From the NCBI GenBank assembly GCA_934293575.1, contig CAKQYU010000001.1, forward strand, positions 186,001 through 250,000: a stretch of 64,000 bases of DNA, given 5' to 3'. The position numbers were made by a program, and so were the translations under genes. The DNA is from an uncultured Lachnospiraceae bacterium. Lineage in GTDB: Bacteria; Bacillota; Clostridia; Lachnospirales; Lachnospiraceae. Each line of letters begins with the position of its first letter. The stretch's first letter is position 1. Below the pieces are notes generated by a model, which was given only the letters and a program-made list of their open reading frames with translations, made no database searches and had not been told where the DNA came from. This document shows positions 48,574 to 57,140 of the stretch, piece by piece.

Positions 48574-50241
48574 ATGAAAACAGATATTCAGATTGCACAG
48601 GAAGCAGAGATGCTACATATCAGAGAAGTTGCCAAAAAACTTGATATTACAGAGGAAGAATTGGATTTATACGGAAAGTATAAGGCAAAACTTTCGGATG
48701 ACTTGATCAAACGAATTGAAGGAAATAAAGAAGGTAAACTCGTGCTTGTTACAGCAATTAATCCGACACCGGCAGGAGAAGGAAAAACTACGGTTACCGT
48801 TGGTTTGGGACAGGCATTGGGTCAGATGGGCAAAAAAGCATCTATTGCACTTCGTGAGCCTTCTCTTGGACCATGTTTTGGTATTAAAGGAGGAGCTGCC
48901 GGCGGCGGTTATTCACAGGTAGTTCCGATGGAAGATTTGAATTTACATTTTACAGGTGATTTTCATGCGATTACTTCCGCAAATAACCTATTGGCTGCAA
49001 TGTTGGATAATCATATCCAGCAGGGAAATGCATTGAATATTGATACCAGACAAATTGTATGGAAAAGATGTCTGGATATGAATGACAGAGTTCTTCGTAA
49101 TATTGTTGTCGGTCTGGGAAGTAAGATGGACGGATATGTCAGAGAAGATCATTTTGTGATTTCGGTTGCTTCCGAAATTATGGCAATTTTATGTCTTGCA
49201 AATGATATGGAAGATTTGAAGGACAAATTATCAAAGATTATTGTTGCATATTCGGTGGATGGTAAGCCGGTTACGGCAGCAGACTTAAAGGCAGTGGGTG
49301 CAATGGCAGCCTTATTAAAAGATGCATTAAAACCGAATCTGATTCAGACATTAGAGCATACGCCTGCCTTTGTTCATGGAGGACCATTTGCCAATATAGC
49401 ACATGGATGTAACTCTGTCAGAGCAACTAAACTTGCATTGAAATTATCCGATATCGTGGTAACAGAGGCAGGATTTGGCGCAGATTTAGGTGCGGAAAAA
49501 TTCCTTGACATAAAATGCCGAAAAGCAGGTATTTCACCGGATGCGATTGTACTGGTGGCTACCGTGAGAGCATTAAAATATAATGGCGGTGTTGCAAAGG
49601 CAGATTTAAGTAATGAAAATGTTGAAGCATTGAAAAAAGGAATTGTTAACCTTGAAAAGCATATTGAAAACTTACAGCAATACGGAGTTCCTGTTGTTGT
49701 AACACTGAATCAGTTTATTACCGATACAGAAGAAGAATTGCAGTTTGTAAAAGACTTTGTAGAGAATAAGGGTTGCGATTTCGCTCTTGCCAAAGTATGG
49801 GAAAACGGTGGCGAAGGCGGACTTGAGTTAGCACAAAAGGTTGTTGATATTTTAGAAAACAAAGAAGCACACTTTAAGATGCTTTATGAAGATGATATGG
49901 CATTAGAAGACAAGATTGCCACCATTGCAACAAAGATTTACGGTGCAAACGGTGTCACTTATACACCGGCGGCAAAGAAACAGCTTAAGAAGATTGAAGA
50001 ACTTGGATTTTCAAATTTGCCGGTATGCATGGCAAAGACGCAGTATTCGTTGTCGGATGATCAGACAAAATTAGGCCGTCCGACGGATTTTGATATTCAT
50101 GTGCGTGATGTATATGTAAATGCAGGTGCGGGATTTGTGGTTGCAATTACAGGTAATATTATGACAATGCCGGGATTGCCAAAGGTTCCTGCGGCAGAGG
50201 GCATTGATGTTGTAGATGATAAAATTGTAGGATTATTCTAG
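48574..50241 (+). CDS. fhs: Formate-tetrahydrofolate ligase
   Basis: A 555-residue ATP-dependent ligase that joins formate to tetrahydrofolate, giving 10-formyl-THF for purines and fMet, and acting in the methyl branch of acetogenesis where present. Motifs are the P-loop TPAGEGKTTVTVGLGQAL (about 65-82), REPSLGPCFGIKGGAAGGG, FTGDFHAIT, and TEAGFGADLGAEKFLDIKCR. Length is normal for the monomer. The ribosome site is GAGGAG. It is followed after 30 bases by folD, a functional partner. Confidence 0.98.
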   Translation: MKTDIQIAQEAEMLHIREVAKKLDITEEELDLYGKYKAKLSDDLIKRIEGNKEGKLVLVTAINPTPAGEGKTTVTVGLGQALGQMGKKASIALREPSLGPCFGIKGGAAGGGYSQVVPMEDLNLHFTGDFHAITSANNLLAAMLDNHIQQGNALNIDTRQIVWKRCLDMNDRVLRNIVVGLGSKMDGYVREDHFVISVASEIMAILCLANDMEDLKDKLSKIIVAYSVDGKPVTAADLKAVGAMAALLKDALKPNLIQTLEHTPAFVHGGPFANIAHGCNSVRATKLALKLSDIVVTEAGFGADLGAEKFLDIKCRKAGISPDAIVLVATVRALKYNGGVAKADLSNENVEALKKGIVNLEKHIENLQQYGVPVVVTLNQFITDTEEELQFVKDFVENKGCDFALAKVWENGGEGGLELAQKVVDILENKEAHFKMLYEDDMALEDKIATIATKIYGANGVTYTPAAKKQLKKIEELGFSNLPVCMAKTQYSLSDDQTKLGRPTDFDIHVRDVYVNAGAGFVVAITGNIMTMPGLPKVPAAEGIDVVDDKIVGLF

Positions 50242-50271
50242 TATAAGAAATTAAGCAATGGAGGAACAGGT

Positions 50272-51117
50272 ATGGCACAATTGATTGATGGAAAAGTAAT
50301 TAGCCAGCAGATTAAGGATGAACTGAAGGAAAAGGTTGCAGACTTAAAGGCTCATGGAAAAGAAATAGGAATGGCTGTCATTCAGGTAGGAAATGATCCG
50401 GCTTCAAGTGTTTATGTCGGCAATAAGAAAAAAGCATGTGCATATATTGGAATTCGTTCGGAAAGTTATGAATTACCGGAGGAAACCACACAGGATGAAT
50501 TGCTTGCATTGATTGAAAAATTAAATGCAGATGATAAAATTCACGGAATTTTAGTTCAGCTTCCTGTTCCGAAACATATTGATGAGGATACCATCATTAA
50601 AGCAATTTCTCCAAAGAAGGATGTGGATGGATTTCATCCGCAAAGCGTCGGAGCACTTACAATCGGACAACCGGGATTTGTTTCCTGTACTCCGGCCGGT
50701 ATCATTCAATTGTTAAAAAGAAGTGGCGTAGAGATAGAAGGAAAAGAGTGTGTGGTAATCGGCAGAAGTAATATTGTAGGAAAGCCGATGGCATTGTTGT
50801 TATTAAGAGAAAACGGTACCGTTACCATTACACATTCAAGAACAAAGAATTTAAAAGAAGTATGTAAGCGGGCAGATATTTTAGTCGTTGCAATCGGAAG
50901 ACCAAAGATGATTGATGCTTCTTATGTGAAAGAGGGAGCGGTTGTAATTGATGTAGGAATCCATCGGAATGAGAACAATAAATTATGCGGTGATGTTGAC
51001 TTTGACAGTGTAGAAAAAGTAGCTTCAGCCATTACACCGGTTCCCGGCGGAGTCGGACCGATGACAATTGCAATGCTGATGAATAACTGCGTTGAAGCCG
51101 CAACAATGTTTGAATAG
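50272..51117 (+). CDS. folD: Bifunctional methylene-THF dehydrogenase/cyclohydrolase FolD
   Basis: A 281-residue enzyme that interconverts 5,10-methylene-THF and 10-formyl-THF using NADP+ and a cyclohydrolase step. Marks are VGNDPASSVYVGNKKKAC (Tyr and Lys of the active site), ILVQLPVPKHI, the NADP-binding VIGRSNIVGKPMALLL, and TPVPGGVGPMTIAMLM. It shares substrate with Fhs directly upstream. It overlaps the start region of a longer rimO frame, but not the chosen rimO start (10-base gap). Confidence 0.97.
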   Translation: MAQLIDGKVISQQIKDELKEKVADLKAHGKEIGMAVIQVGNDPASSVYVGNKKKACAYIGIRSESYELPEETTQDELLALIEKLNADDKIHGILVQLPVPKHIDEDTIIKAISPKKDVDGFHPQSVGALTIGQPGFVSCTPAGIIQLLKRSGVEIEGKECVVIGRSNIVGKPMALLLLRENGTVTITHSRTKNLKEVCKRADILVVAIGRPKMIDASYVKEGAVVIDVGIHRNENNKLCGDVDFDSVEKVASAITPVPGGVGPMTIAMLMNNCVEAATMFE

Positions 51118-51127
51118 GAATTTAGCT

Positions 51128-52453
51128 ATGGTTAATATTTTATTTGTGTCTTTGGGCTGTGATAAGAATTTAGTTGACAGTGAAGTGATGTTAGGCTTAT
51201 TACAGGCAAAGGGATATGCGATTACAAATGAAGAAGAAAATGCGGATGTAATAGTTGTGAATTCCTGCTGTTTTATCGGTGATGCAAAGGAAGAGAGCAT
51301 AGAAAATATAATTGAACTCGGTAAATTAAAAGAAACCGGAAAATTAAAATCATTAATTGTAACCGGTTGTCTCGCACAACGTTATCAGGATGAGATTATG
51401 AAGGAATTGCCGGAAGTGGATGCGGTGATTGGGACAATGAGCATTGAGTCGATTGTTGAAGCGGTAGAGCAGTCCCTGAAGAAAAAAGGTTATACGCATT
51501 TTGAGGATTTAGGTTATCTGCCACAAAGTTATGACAAGCGTGTGATTACATCGGGAACCTATATGGGATATTTAAAAATTGCGGAAGGCTGCAACAAAAG
51601 ATGTACCTATTGTATTATTCCGTCGGTTCGGGGAAACTACCGGAGTGTTCCGATGGAAGATGTGATGAAACAGGCAGAATATCTTGTTCAAAACGGAATA
51701 ACGGAGTTGTGTCTGGTGGCACAGGAAACAACCGTGTACGGACTTGATTTATACGGAAAAAAATGCCTGCCGCAGCTTTTGAGAAAACTAAGCGAAATTC
51801 CGGAATTAAAATGGATTCGTATTCTTTATTGTTATCCGGAAGAAATTACGGATGAACTGATTGAAGAAATAAAAACCAATGACAAGGTTTGTCATTATAT
51901 TGATATGCCGATTCAGCATTGTGAAAATACAATACTAAAACGTATGGGAAGAGCGACAACAAAGGAAGAAATAAAAGAACGGATTGCATTTATCCGTAAG
52001 GAGATTCCGGATATTGTTCTGAGAACTTCCCTGATAGCAGGATTTCCGGGTGAAACAAAAGAAGACCATGAGGCATTACTGGATTTTATTGATGAAGTTG
52101 AGTTTAATCGTTTGGGTGTCTTTACATATTCACCGGAGGAAGATACGCCGGCGGCATCTTTTGAACATCAGATAGCAGAAGAACAAAAGGAAGAATGGAA
52201 AAACGAAATTATGGCATTGCAGCAGGAGATTTCTTATGATCTGAATGCCAAAAAAGTAGGACAGGAACTTTGTGTTATTGTAGATGGATATATCTACAAA
52301 GATGATATGTACACCTGTCGTTCGTATATGGATGCTCCGGACATTGATGGACTGGTCTTTGTTCATTCGGATGAGGAGTTACTGTCGGGAGATTACATAA
52401 ACGTGCGGATAACAGATTTTAATGAGTATGATTTGATAGGAGAGAGAATATGA
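51128..52453 (+). CDS. rimO: Ribosomal protein S12 methylthiotransferase RimO
   Basis: A 441-residue radical-SAM enzyme that adds a methylthio group to an aspartate of ribosomal protein S12. The N-terminal MTTase domain has three cluster cysteines (SLGCDKN, NSCCFIGDAKEE, TGCLAQRY). The radical-SAM triad is CNKRCTYCIIP, and the C-terminal TRAM-like domain carries VIVDGYIYKDDMY. I chose ATG 51128 (MVNILFVSLGC) since the longer frame to 51092 lies inside folD; AGGA lies upstream. Its end overlaps pgsA by four bases. Confidence 0.95.
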   Translation: MVNILFVSLGCDKNLVDSEVMLGLLQAKGYAITNEEENADVIVVNSCCFIGDAKEESIENIIELGKLKETGKLKSLIVTGCLAQRYQDEIMKELPEVDAVIGTMSIESIVEAVEQSLKKKGYTHFEDLGYLPQSYDKRVITSGTYMGYLKIAEGCNKRCTYCIIPSVRGNYRSVPMEDVMKQAEYLVQNGITELCLVAQETTVYGLDLYGKKCLPQLLRKLSEIPELKWIRILYCYPEEITDELIEEIKTNDKVCHYIDMPIQHCENTILKRMGRATTKEEIKERIAFIRKEIPDIVLRTSLIAGFPGETKEDHEALLDFIDEVEFNRLGVFTYSPEEDTPAASFEHQIAEEQKEEWKNEIMALQQEISYDLNAKKVGQELCVIVDGYIYKDDMYTCRSYMDAPDIDGLVFVHSDEELLSGDYINVRITDFNEYDLIGERI

Positions 52454-53028
52454 ATTTACCAAACAAATTAACAATTTTAAGAACAATATTGATTCCTTTT
52501 TTTCTGATTGCGTTATTATGTGATAAGATAAACGGCGGATTTGTTCCATATGGAAACTGGATTGCGTTATTTATTTTTGCGACAGCATCTATCACCGATA
52601 TGTTGGATGGAAAGATAGCTAGAAAATACAATCTTGTTACCAATTTTGGAAAATTCATGGATCCGCTTGCGGACAAATTGTTGGTTTCGTCTGCATTGAT
52701 AGCATTTGTTGAATTGGGACGTATTCCGTGCTGGATTGTCATTATCATCATTGCAAGAGAATTTATCATCAGTGGATTTCGTCTTGTTGCAGCAGATAAG
52801 GGAACGGTTATTGCCGCAGGTATCTGGGGTAAGGTTAAAACTGCAGTAACGATGGTTATGCTTTGTATCCTGATTGCTGATTTGGGAAGAATTTCAGCAC
52901 TTCAAAATTATGCAGGTGGAATTCATGTGATTGAGAATGTATTGATTTATATTTCATTGATTTTAACGGTGGTTTCCCTGTTAGATTATTTGATTCATAA
53001 TAAAGATGTTTTGTCAGATGTGAAATAA
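52450..53028 (+). CDS. pgsA: CDP-diacylglycerol-glycerol-3-phosphate 3-phosphatidyltransferase
   Basis: A 192-residue membrane enzyme that makes phosphatidylglycerol phosphate, the committed step to phosphatidylglycerol and cardiolipin. The CDP-alcohol phosphotransferase motif is complete: DMLDGKIARKYN, then NFGKFMDPLADK, giving the D-x2-D-G-x2-A-R ... G-x3-D-x3-D pattern. The N-terminus is NLPNKLTILRTILIPFFLIA, and five or so hydrophobic segments follow. ATGA overlap with rimO shows coupling. A new promoter follows downstream for the next operon. Confidence 0.96.
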   Translation: MNLPNKLTILRTILIPFFLIALLCDKINGGFVPYGNWIALFIFATASITDMLDGKIARKYNLVTNFGKFMDPLADKLLVSSALIAFVELGRIPCWIVIIIIAREFIISGFRLVAADKGTVIAAGIWGKVKTAVTMVMLCILIADLGRISALQNYAGGIHVIENVLIYISLILTVVSLLDYLIHNKDVLSDVK

Positions 53029-53074
53029 CATAAAAAAATATAGATTTTTTGTTGAATTTATGAAAAAAATATCC

Positions 53075-53103
53075 TTGAAATAAAGGGATAAAAAGGCTAA
53101 AAT
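53075..53103 (+). promoter_or_regulatory. Promoter for the Na+-pump carboxyltransferase operon
   Basis: TTGAAA, 17 bases, TAAAAT. GGCTAAAA occurs at 53095-53102 over the -10, again at 53111-53118, and once more at 53163-53170 at the ribosome site. The repeats may be chance in AT-rich DNA, or operator copies. Confidence 0.72.
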
Positions 53104-53170
53104 ATATATTGGCTAAAATTTGGTTTACAGATTAGTAAGCCTTATAATAAATTTATATGGAGGGCTAAAA

Positions 53171-54598
53171 ATGAGCAATAAACTTACGTTGTCAGCAAGT
53201 GATCGTATTGCAACATTACTTGATGACTCAAGTTTCGTTGAGGTAGGTGCTTATGTAACAGCTAGAAATACCGACTTCAACACAAGTGACATTGAAACAC
53301 CCGCTGATGGTGTCGTAACAGGTTACGGTACAATTGACGGAAGATTAGTGTATGTATATAGCCAGGATGCGACTGTATTAGGCGGATCTGTTGGTGAGAT
53401 GCATGCCAAGAAAATCGCAAAGGTCTATGACATGGCACTGAAAATGGGTGCACCGGTTATCGGTCTGGTAGATTGTGCAGGTTTAAGATTACAGGAAGCA
53501 ACCGATTCATTGGATGCATTTGGAAGTATCTTTTTGAAACAGGCAATGGCTTCCGGAGTGATTCCACAGATTACTGGTATTTTTGGTGTATGTGGTGGTG
53601 GTAGTGCAATTATTCCTGCATTATCCGATATTACATATATGGTTAAGGACGATGCTAAGTTGTTTGTGAATAGTCCGAATGCATTAGATGCAAATTATGT
53701 TGAGAAGTTAGATACTGCTGCAGCAACTTATCAAAGTGAAAATAATGCAGTAGTAGATGAAGTGTTAGAGGATGATGCAGCTGTACTTGGCAGAATTCGT
53801 CAGGTTGTTGCAATGCTTCCATCCAATAATGAGGATGATTCAAACTTTATCGATTGTGTAGATGATTTGAATCGTGAAATTCCGAATCTGGAAGGATTAA
53901 AGGATGATGCAAGAAGTGTATTAGCTCATATTTCAGACGGTAATGTATTTGTGGAATTGAAAAAAGAGTATGCAAAAGAGGTTGTTATCGGATTCATTAA
54001 ATTAAACGGAACAACTGTAGGTTGTGTAGCAAATCAGGTTACAGATGGTGATACTGTATTATCAACAGATGGTGCAACGATTGCTGCTGATTTTGTAAAC
54101 TTCTTGGATGCATTTAATATTCCGGTACTTACATTGACGAATGTGAAGGGATTTAAGGCAACGGTTGAAGAAGAAAAAACAATGGCAAAGGCAGTTGCAA
54201 AACTTACTTATGCATTTGCAAATGCAACCGTTCCAAAAGTAAACCTTGTAATGGGTGATGCAATGGGAAGTGCATATGTTGCAATGAATTCAAAGTCAAT
54301 CGGTGCTGATATTGAGTATGCATGGAATACTGCAAAGATTGGAACAATGGATCCGGATAGTGCAGTTAAGATTATGTATGCAAAAGAACTTTCGGATGCT
54401 TCTTACGATAAAGATGTTGTAGCTTCAAAGAAGGCAGAGTATACAGAAAAGATGTCAAGTGCAATGGCGGCAGCAAAGCGTGGCTATGTTGATGATATTA
54501 TTGAAGGTTCTGCAACAAGAAAACGTTTGATTGCAGCTTTTGAGATGTTATATACAAAAAGAGAAGAAAGACCTTTAAAGAAACATGGTGCAGTATAG
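53171..54598 (+). CDS. Biotin-dependent carboxyltransferase (MmdA/12S type)
   Basis: A 475-residue acyl-CoA-type carboxyltransferase with two crotonase-like halves. Marks are VTGYGTIDGRLVYVYSQDATVLGGSVGEMHAKKI in broken form here, with GSVGEMHAKKIAKVYD, APVIGLVDCAGLRLQEA, and IFGVCGGGSAIIPALSDI in the N half, and LTNVKGFKATVEEE and MGDAMGSAYVAM in the C half. MmdA of methylmalonyl-CoA decarboxylase and the 12S subunit of transcarboxylase are the closest types; this protein is about 35 residues shorter. I chose ATG 53171 because GGAGG lies 7 bases before it. It heads a five-gene unit with its own promoter. The acyl-CoA used is unknown. Confidence 0.85.
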   Translation: MSNKLTLSASDRIATLLDDSSFVEVGAYVTARNTDFNTSDIETPADGVVTGYGTIDGRLVYVYSQDATVLGGSVGEMHAKKIAKVYDMALKMGAPVIGLVDCAGLRLQEATDSLDAFGSIFLKQAMASGVIPQITGIFGVCGGGSAIIPALSDITYMVKDDAKLFVNSPNALDANYVEKLDTAAATYQSENNAVVDEVLEDDAAVLGRIRQVVAMLPSNNEDDSNFIDCVDDLNREIPNLEGLKDDARSVLAHISDGNVFVELKKEYAKEVVIGFIKLNGTTVGCVANQVTDGDTVLSTDGATIAADFVNFLDAFNIPVLTLTNVKGFKATVEEEKTMAKAVAKLTYAFANATVPKVNLVMGDAMGSAYVAMNSKSIGADIEYAWNTAKIGTMDPDSAVKIMYAKELSDASYDKDVVASKKAEYTEKMSSAMAAAKRGYVDDIIEGSATRKRLIAAFEMLYTKREERPLKKHGAV

Positions 54599-54613
54599 GA
54601 AGGAGATAATCGT

Positions 54614-55525
54614 ATGAAAATGAAAAAGATTGCTTTCGTATTTTCTATGATTGCCATGTTCTGTGTCTTGACTGCATGCAGCGATGGAAAAGAGAAATTG
54701 GGATTTAAGTACACGGATGCAAATATTATTGCAAGTACAATTGATGCTGCTGATCAGATGCAAGATGTTTCAGATGCACAGATTGCATACTGGGAAGATT
54801 CAGATAGTGAATTAGCCGATGCATATGTTACCGGAGTACAGAATTTCGAAAATGCAGCATCTGAATGTGGAGATTTTCTTGGTTATCATTCAAAAACAGG
54901 CGATGATATTTTAACGATTGATGAAGAAGAACTCAAACAGATGGATCAGGATACTATTAATACATGGTATGCAAATTTGATTGCCAATGTTGATGCAACA
55001 ATAACCGAAGACGGAGATGTGGTAACCGTTGATTTGGTTGCGGCATATACGAATCGTGATGCAACATATTCTTTTACGTATGAACGTAATCCGGAATATG
55101 ATTATGCATATGAGTTATATCAGCAACAGGTAAGTCCATATCGGGTGAAAGAAATCGTAGTAACACCGGATTACACATTTGCTGAAAAAATGGGAAAAGC
55201 AGCTGCTAATACATTAATGGGTATGGGAACGGTATTTGCTGTTTTGATTTTTATCTCATTAATTATCAGCCAGTTTGAACGTTTGAATAAGTTAATTACA
55301 AAGATAATAAATATTTCTTTCGGAAAGAAACAAAAGACAGAGGAAGAAAGTACACAGGTTGCAGCAGCTGCAACGGTTTCATCTGCTCAGACAGCAAATA
55401 CATCAAATCCAATGGATGATGGAGCGTTAGTTGCGGTAATCACAGCTGCAGTGGTTGCAGCCAATACTGCAAACGGCGGAACGGATCGTTTAGTCGTACG
55501 TTCAATTAAAAAAGCAAAAAGATAA
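54614..55525 (+). CDS. OadG-type subunit with lipoprotein signal
   Basis: A 303-residue protein. Its N-terminus is a lipoprotein-like signal (lipobox LTAC with Cys about 22), followed by an exported domain of about 160 residues rich in acidic residues, then a membrane segment (about 201-222, MGMGTVFAVLIFISLIISQF) and a cytoplasmic tail ending ALVAVITAAVVAANTA ... RSIKKAKR, which is typical of the gamma/delta (OadG) subunit. Classical OadG is only about 80-120 residues, so this one has an added extracytoplasmic domain. It likely joins the biotin protein and the beta pump. It starts 15 bases after the carboxyltransferase gene. Confidence 0.8.
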   Translation: MKMKKIAFVFSMIAMFCVLTACSDGKEKLGFKYTDANIIASTIDAADQMQDVSDAQIAYWEDSDSELADAYVTGVQNFENAASECGDFLGYHSKTGDDILTIDEEELKQMDQDTINTWYANLIANVDATITEDGDVVTVDLVAAYTNRDATYSFTYERNPEYDYAYELYQQQVSPYRVKEIVVTPDYTFAEKMGKAAANTLMGMGTVFAVLIFISLIISQFERLNKLITKIINISFGKKQKTEEESTQVAAAATVSSAQTANTSNPMDDGALVAVITAAVVAANTANGGTDRLVVRSIKKAKR

Positions 55526-55543
55526 TTATAGGAGGATTATATT

Positions 55544-55924
55544 ATGAAGAATTATAGAATTACAGTAAATGGTACAGCTTATGATGTAGCAGTAGAAGAA
55601 TTGGGTGCAGGTGCAGCTCCTGTAGCCGCAGCACCTGTGGCAGCAGCACCGGCAGCTCCTGTAGCCGCAGCACCTGTGGCAGCAGCACCGGCAGCAAGTG
55701 GCGCAGAAGGTGCCGTTAAGGTTTCCGCTCCAATGCCTGGTAAGATTTTAGCAATCAAGGCAAATGTTGGTCAGGCTTTGAAAAAAGGTGATGTAGTTAT
55801 GGTATTGGAAGCTATGAAGATGGAGAATGAGATTGTTGCTCCTGCTGATGGAACTGTAGCCGGTATCAATGTAGCAGTTGGTGATAGCGTAGAATCTGGC
55901 GATACACTTGCTTCATTAAATTAA
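55544..55924 (+). CDS. Biotin carboxyl carrier protein of the decarboxylase
   Basis: A 126-residue carrier with an N-terminal strand region (KNYRITVNGTAYDVAVEEL), an Ala/Pro-rich flexible hinge (residues about 24-50) and a C-terminal biotinyl domain with the acceptor lysine in EAMKMENEI, flanked by SAPMPGKILAI and AADGTVAG-like PADGTVAGI. The hinge DNA is a perfect 39-bp tandem duplication. It carries carboxyl groups between the carboxyltransferase subunits and the membrane pump. Confidence 0.93.
   Translation: MKNYRITVNGTAYDVAVEELGAGAAPVAAAPVAAAPAAPVAAAPVAAAPAASGAEGAVKVSAPMPGKILAIKANVGQALKKGDVVMVLEAMKMENEIVAPADGTVAGINVAVGDSVESGDTLASLN
55613..55690 (+). repeat. Tandem 39-bp duplication in the hinge of the biotin carrier gene
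   Basis: Two identical 39-bp copies (55613-55651 and 55652-55690), each coding for thirteen Ala/Pro/Val residues. It keeps the frame, so copy number changes would lengthen or shorten the hinge by 13 residues. Confidence 0.95.
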
Positions 55925-55961
55925 TAGTTTAAACTGTTTATTAAGATAAGGAGGCAGTGTA

Positions 55962-57092
55962 ATGGATTATATATGGTCAACATTGCAGAACTTAGGCGGA
56001 CAAACAGCATTTGCAAATCTTTATTGGGGAAACTTTGTAATGATTGCTGTAGCTTGTGTGTTTCTGGTTCTTGCAATAAAATATGGTTTTGAACCACTTT
56101 TGTTGGTTCCGATTTCCTTTGGTATGTTATTGGCAAATATGTTTCCCGGTATCATAGCAGATGGCGGACTCTTGCATTATTTTTATATGTTGGATGAGTG
56201 GAGTATTTTACCATCTTTGATTTTCCTGGGTGTTGGTGCAATGACAGACTTCGGACCGCTGATTGCAAACCCAAAGAGCTTTTTGTTGGGAGCTGCGGCA
56301 CAGTTCGGTATTTATTCCGCATATTTCTTTGCGATTATGATGGGATTCTCAGATAAGGCAGCAGCAGCAATTTCTATCATTGGTGGTGCCGATGGACCTA
56401 CTTCGATTTTCCTTGCAGGTAAGCTTGGAATGGGTGGAACATTAATGGGACCGATTGCGGTAGCAGCTTATTCTTATATGGCATTGGTACCGGTTATTCA
56501 GCCACCGGTTATGAAATTGTTAACAACGAAAAAGGAACGTGAAATTAAAATGGAGCAGTTGCGTCCGGTTTCTAAGTTAGAAAGAATTCTCTTCCCGGTT
56601 ATTGTAACAATTGTCGTTGTATTAATTCTTCCGACAACAGCACCGTTGGTAGGTATGTTGATGCTTGGTAACCTGTTCAGAGAATGTGGTGTTGTAAAAC
56701 AGTTAACAGAAACCGCTTCTAATGCTTTGATGTACATCGTTGTTATTTTGTTGGGTACTTCTGTTGGTGCAACTACAACAGCACAGTCATTCCTGAATTG
56801 GTCAACAATTAAAATTGTTATTTTAGGATTGGTTGCATTTGTAATCGGTACAGCAGCAGGTGTATTGTTTGGTAAGTTAATGTGTCTTGTAACAAAGGGT
56901 AAGGTAAATCCTTTGATTGGTTCCGCCGGTGTATCGGCAGTTCCTATGGCAGCCCGTGTATCACAGAAGGTTGGTTCAGAGGCTGACCCAACAAACTTCC
57001 TGTTGATGCATGCAATGGGACCAAACGTTGCAGGTGTTATTGGTACTGCAGTAGCAGCTGGTACGTTTATGGCTATATTCGGAGTGTTTTAA
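55962..57092 (+). CDS. oadB: Na+-pumping decarboxylase beta subunit (OadB family)
   Basis: A 376-residue integral membrane protein with about nine membrane segments. The beta subunit decarboxylates the carboxybiotin and exports Na+. Signature parts are FGMLLANMFPGIIADGG, LIFLGVGAMTDFGPLIANP, the conserved IGGADGPTSIFLAGKL (the Asp is key in this family), PVIQPPVMKLLT, and SAGVSAVPMAARVSQKVG with NVAGVIGTAVAAG at the end. GGAGG lies 8 bases before the ATG. It is the fourth gene of the unit. Confidence 0.94.
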   Translation: MDYIWSTLQNLGGQTAFANLYWGNFVMIAVACVFLVLAIKYGFEPLLLVPISFGMLLANMFPGIIADGGLLHYFYMLDEWSILPSLIFLGVGAMTDFGPLIANPKSFLLGAAAQFGIYSAYFFAIMMGFSDKAAAAISIIGGADGPTSIFLAGKLGMGGTLMGPIAVAAYSYMALVPVIQPPVMKLLTTKKEREIKMEQLRPVSKLERILFPVIVTIVVVLILPTTAPLVGMLMLGNLFRECGVVKQLTETASNALMYIVVILLGTSVGATTTAQSFLNWSTIKIVILGLVAFVIGTAAGVLFGKLMCLVTKGKVNPLIGSAGVSAVPMAARVSQKVGSEADPTNFLLMHAMGPNVAGVIGTAVAAGTFMAIFGVF

Positions 57093-57140
57093 ACAGGCAA
57101 ACATATTTGAATTTAAAAATATTATTGGAGGAATAAACAA

